Source: JBCAWW01 sp039024315 (GTDB lineage: Bacteria > Bacteroidota > Bacteroidia > J057). Taken from it: DNA of 13,718 nt. The position numbers and the translations under genes were made by a program. The first letter of the stretch is position 1, and every line of letters starts with the position of its first letter. Shown in pieces: positions 13,481-13,718 of this stretch. The stretch is from assembly GCA_039024315.1 (NCBI GenBank), contig JBCCQN010000215.1, forward strand, positions 1 through 13,718. The letters run 5' to 3'. A model generated the notes under the pieces. The model saw only the letters and a list, made by a program, of their open reading frames with translations. It ran no database searches and was not told the DNA's origin.

Positions 13481-13718
13481 GTGAGTGAGGAACTTTAATA
13501 GACCAAGCTGGCGGACCAACTTTGCTACGCATCTACACTCCATTTCTTTAAAGTTGTGTCATCACTACTCTTGTCCGTGGTCTTCTCAGAATCCCGTCGA
13601 ACAGGTGCGGTAAGGGTGCGACAATAATTGGCAATCCGTGAATCCCCTATTGTACAACCAATACCCAGCTCGTAAGCCTCATGATGTTACTCGCCTGATT
13701 CATATGCCGTAGCTAGAA

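Larger units (their letters stand above)
13259..13718. other. 460-base right end without a convincing gene
   Basis: No reading frame here looks like a real protein on either strand. The longest are a 58-codon minus-strand frame (13356-13532, starting MRSKVGPPAW) and a stop-bounded minus stretch of about 50 residues (ending near 13528 in another frame), neither recognised. Several inverted repeats occur: 13346-13380, 13437-13480 and ACAATA/TATTGT at 13621-13626 and 13648-13653. The motif AACTTTGC appears near 13388 and near 13519. tRNA, tmRNA, RNase P and SRP RNA signatures were looked for and not seen. It could hold a structured RNA, the edge of a mobile element, or decayed coding sequence. 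Confidence 0.5.

Noticed and set aside
13385..13498. Plus-strand frame of 37 codons starting MNFAVARDHG
   Set aside because: Too short, no family resemblance, and it overlaps hairpin-forming sequence.
13356..13532. 58-codon minus-strand frame beginning MRSKVGPPAW
   Set aside because: It runs straight through the strong hairpin, shows no recognisable family or membrane/secretion feature, and lies in a stop-rich region. It is not called as a gene.
13259..13718. tRNA, tmRNA, RNase P RNA or SRP RNA
   Set aside because: No T-arm/acceptor pairing, no tmRNA ends, no GAGGAAAGTCC-type core and no SRP tetraloop core were found on either strand.

Overview
The window looks like chromosomal DNA of a member of the Bacteroidota, possibly a Saprospiria/Lewinella-type marine or activated-sludge bacterium. 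The phylum is an inference; the order is little more than a guess. Supporting signs are that most start codons lack a Shine-Dalgarno sequence and sit behind A/T-rich leaders, that TAnnTTTG-type -7 boxes occur, and that several protein types typical of the phylum are present (CtlX paired with arginine deiminase, and a secreted protein carrying the GDNDTYPLW motif of Bacteroidota DUF2723 proteins). No phage, CRISPR array, rRNA or tRNA was recognised.

Layout. 1-906 (+): C-terminal part of an RND/MMPL-type exporter, cut by the window edge. 1060-2130 (+): membrane-anchored beta-propeller of the strictosidine synthase-like/APMAP family. It meets, stop codon overlapping stop codon, an exported intradiol ring-cleavage dioxygenase (2127-2753, -). 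2901-3878 (+): short-chain polyprenyl diphosphate synthase of archaeal-like type, followed 5 nt later by a multi-pass membrane protein (3884-4675, +). 4700-7108 (-): a probable three-gene unit reading leftwards: lipoprotein flavin amine oxidase, Crp/Fnr-type regulator, SRPBCC protein. This block looks somewhat more A/T-rich than its surroundings, and both gene junctions carry a perfect inverted repeat at the next start codon. 7246-9650 (-): ctlX and arginine deiminase, overlapping by ATGA. 9853-12099 (+): secreted DUF2723-motif protein, ECF sigma factor 2 nt downstream, then a small membrane protein that is probably its anti-sigma factor. 12122-13243 (-): dprA. 13259-13718: about 460 bases with no convincing gene but several hairpins.

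How they may work together. CtlX and arginine deiminase together could take arginine through citrulline to ornithine, releasing ammonia without carbamoyl phosphate or ATP, since no arcB or arcC is nearby. The sigma/anti-sigma pair with a co-transcribed secreted protein looks like a cell-envelope signalling module. The amine oxidase unit probably has its own Crp-family regulator. The least explained parts are the non-coding right end and the start-codon inverted repeats at 5829-5858 and 5182-5201.
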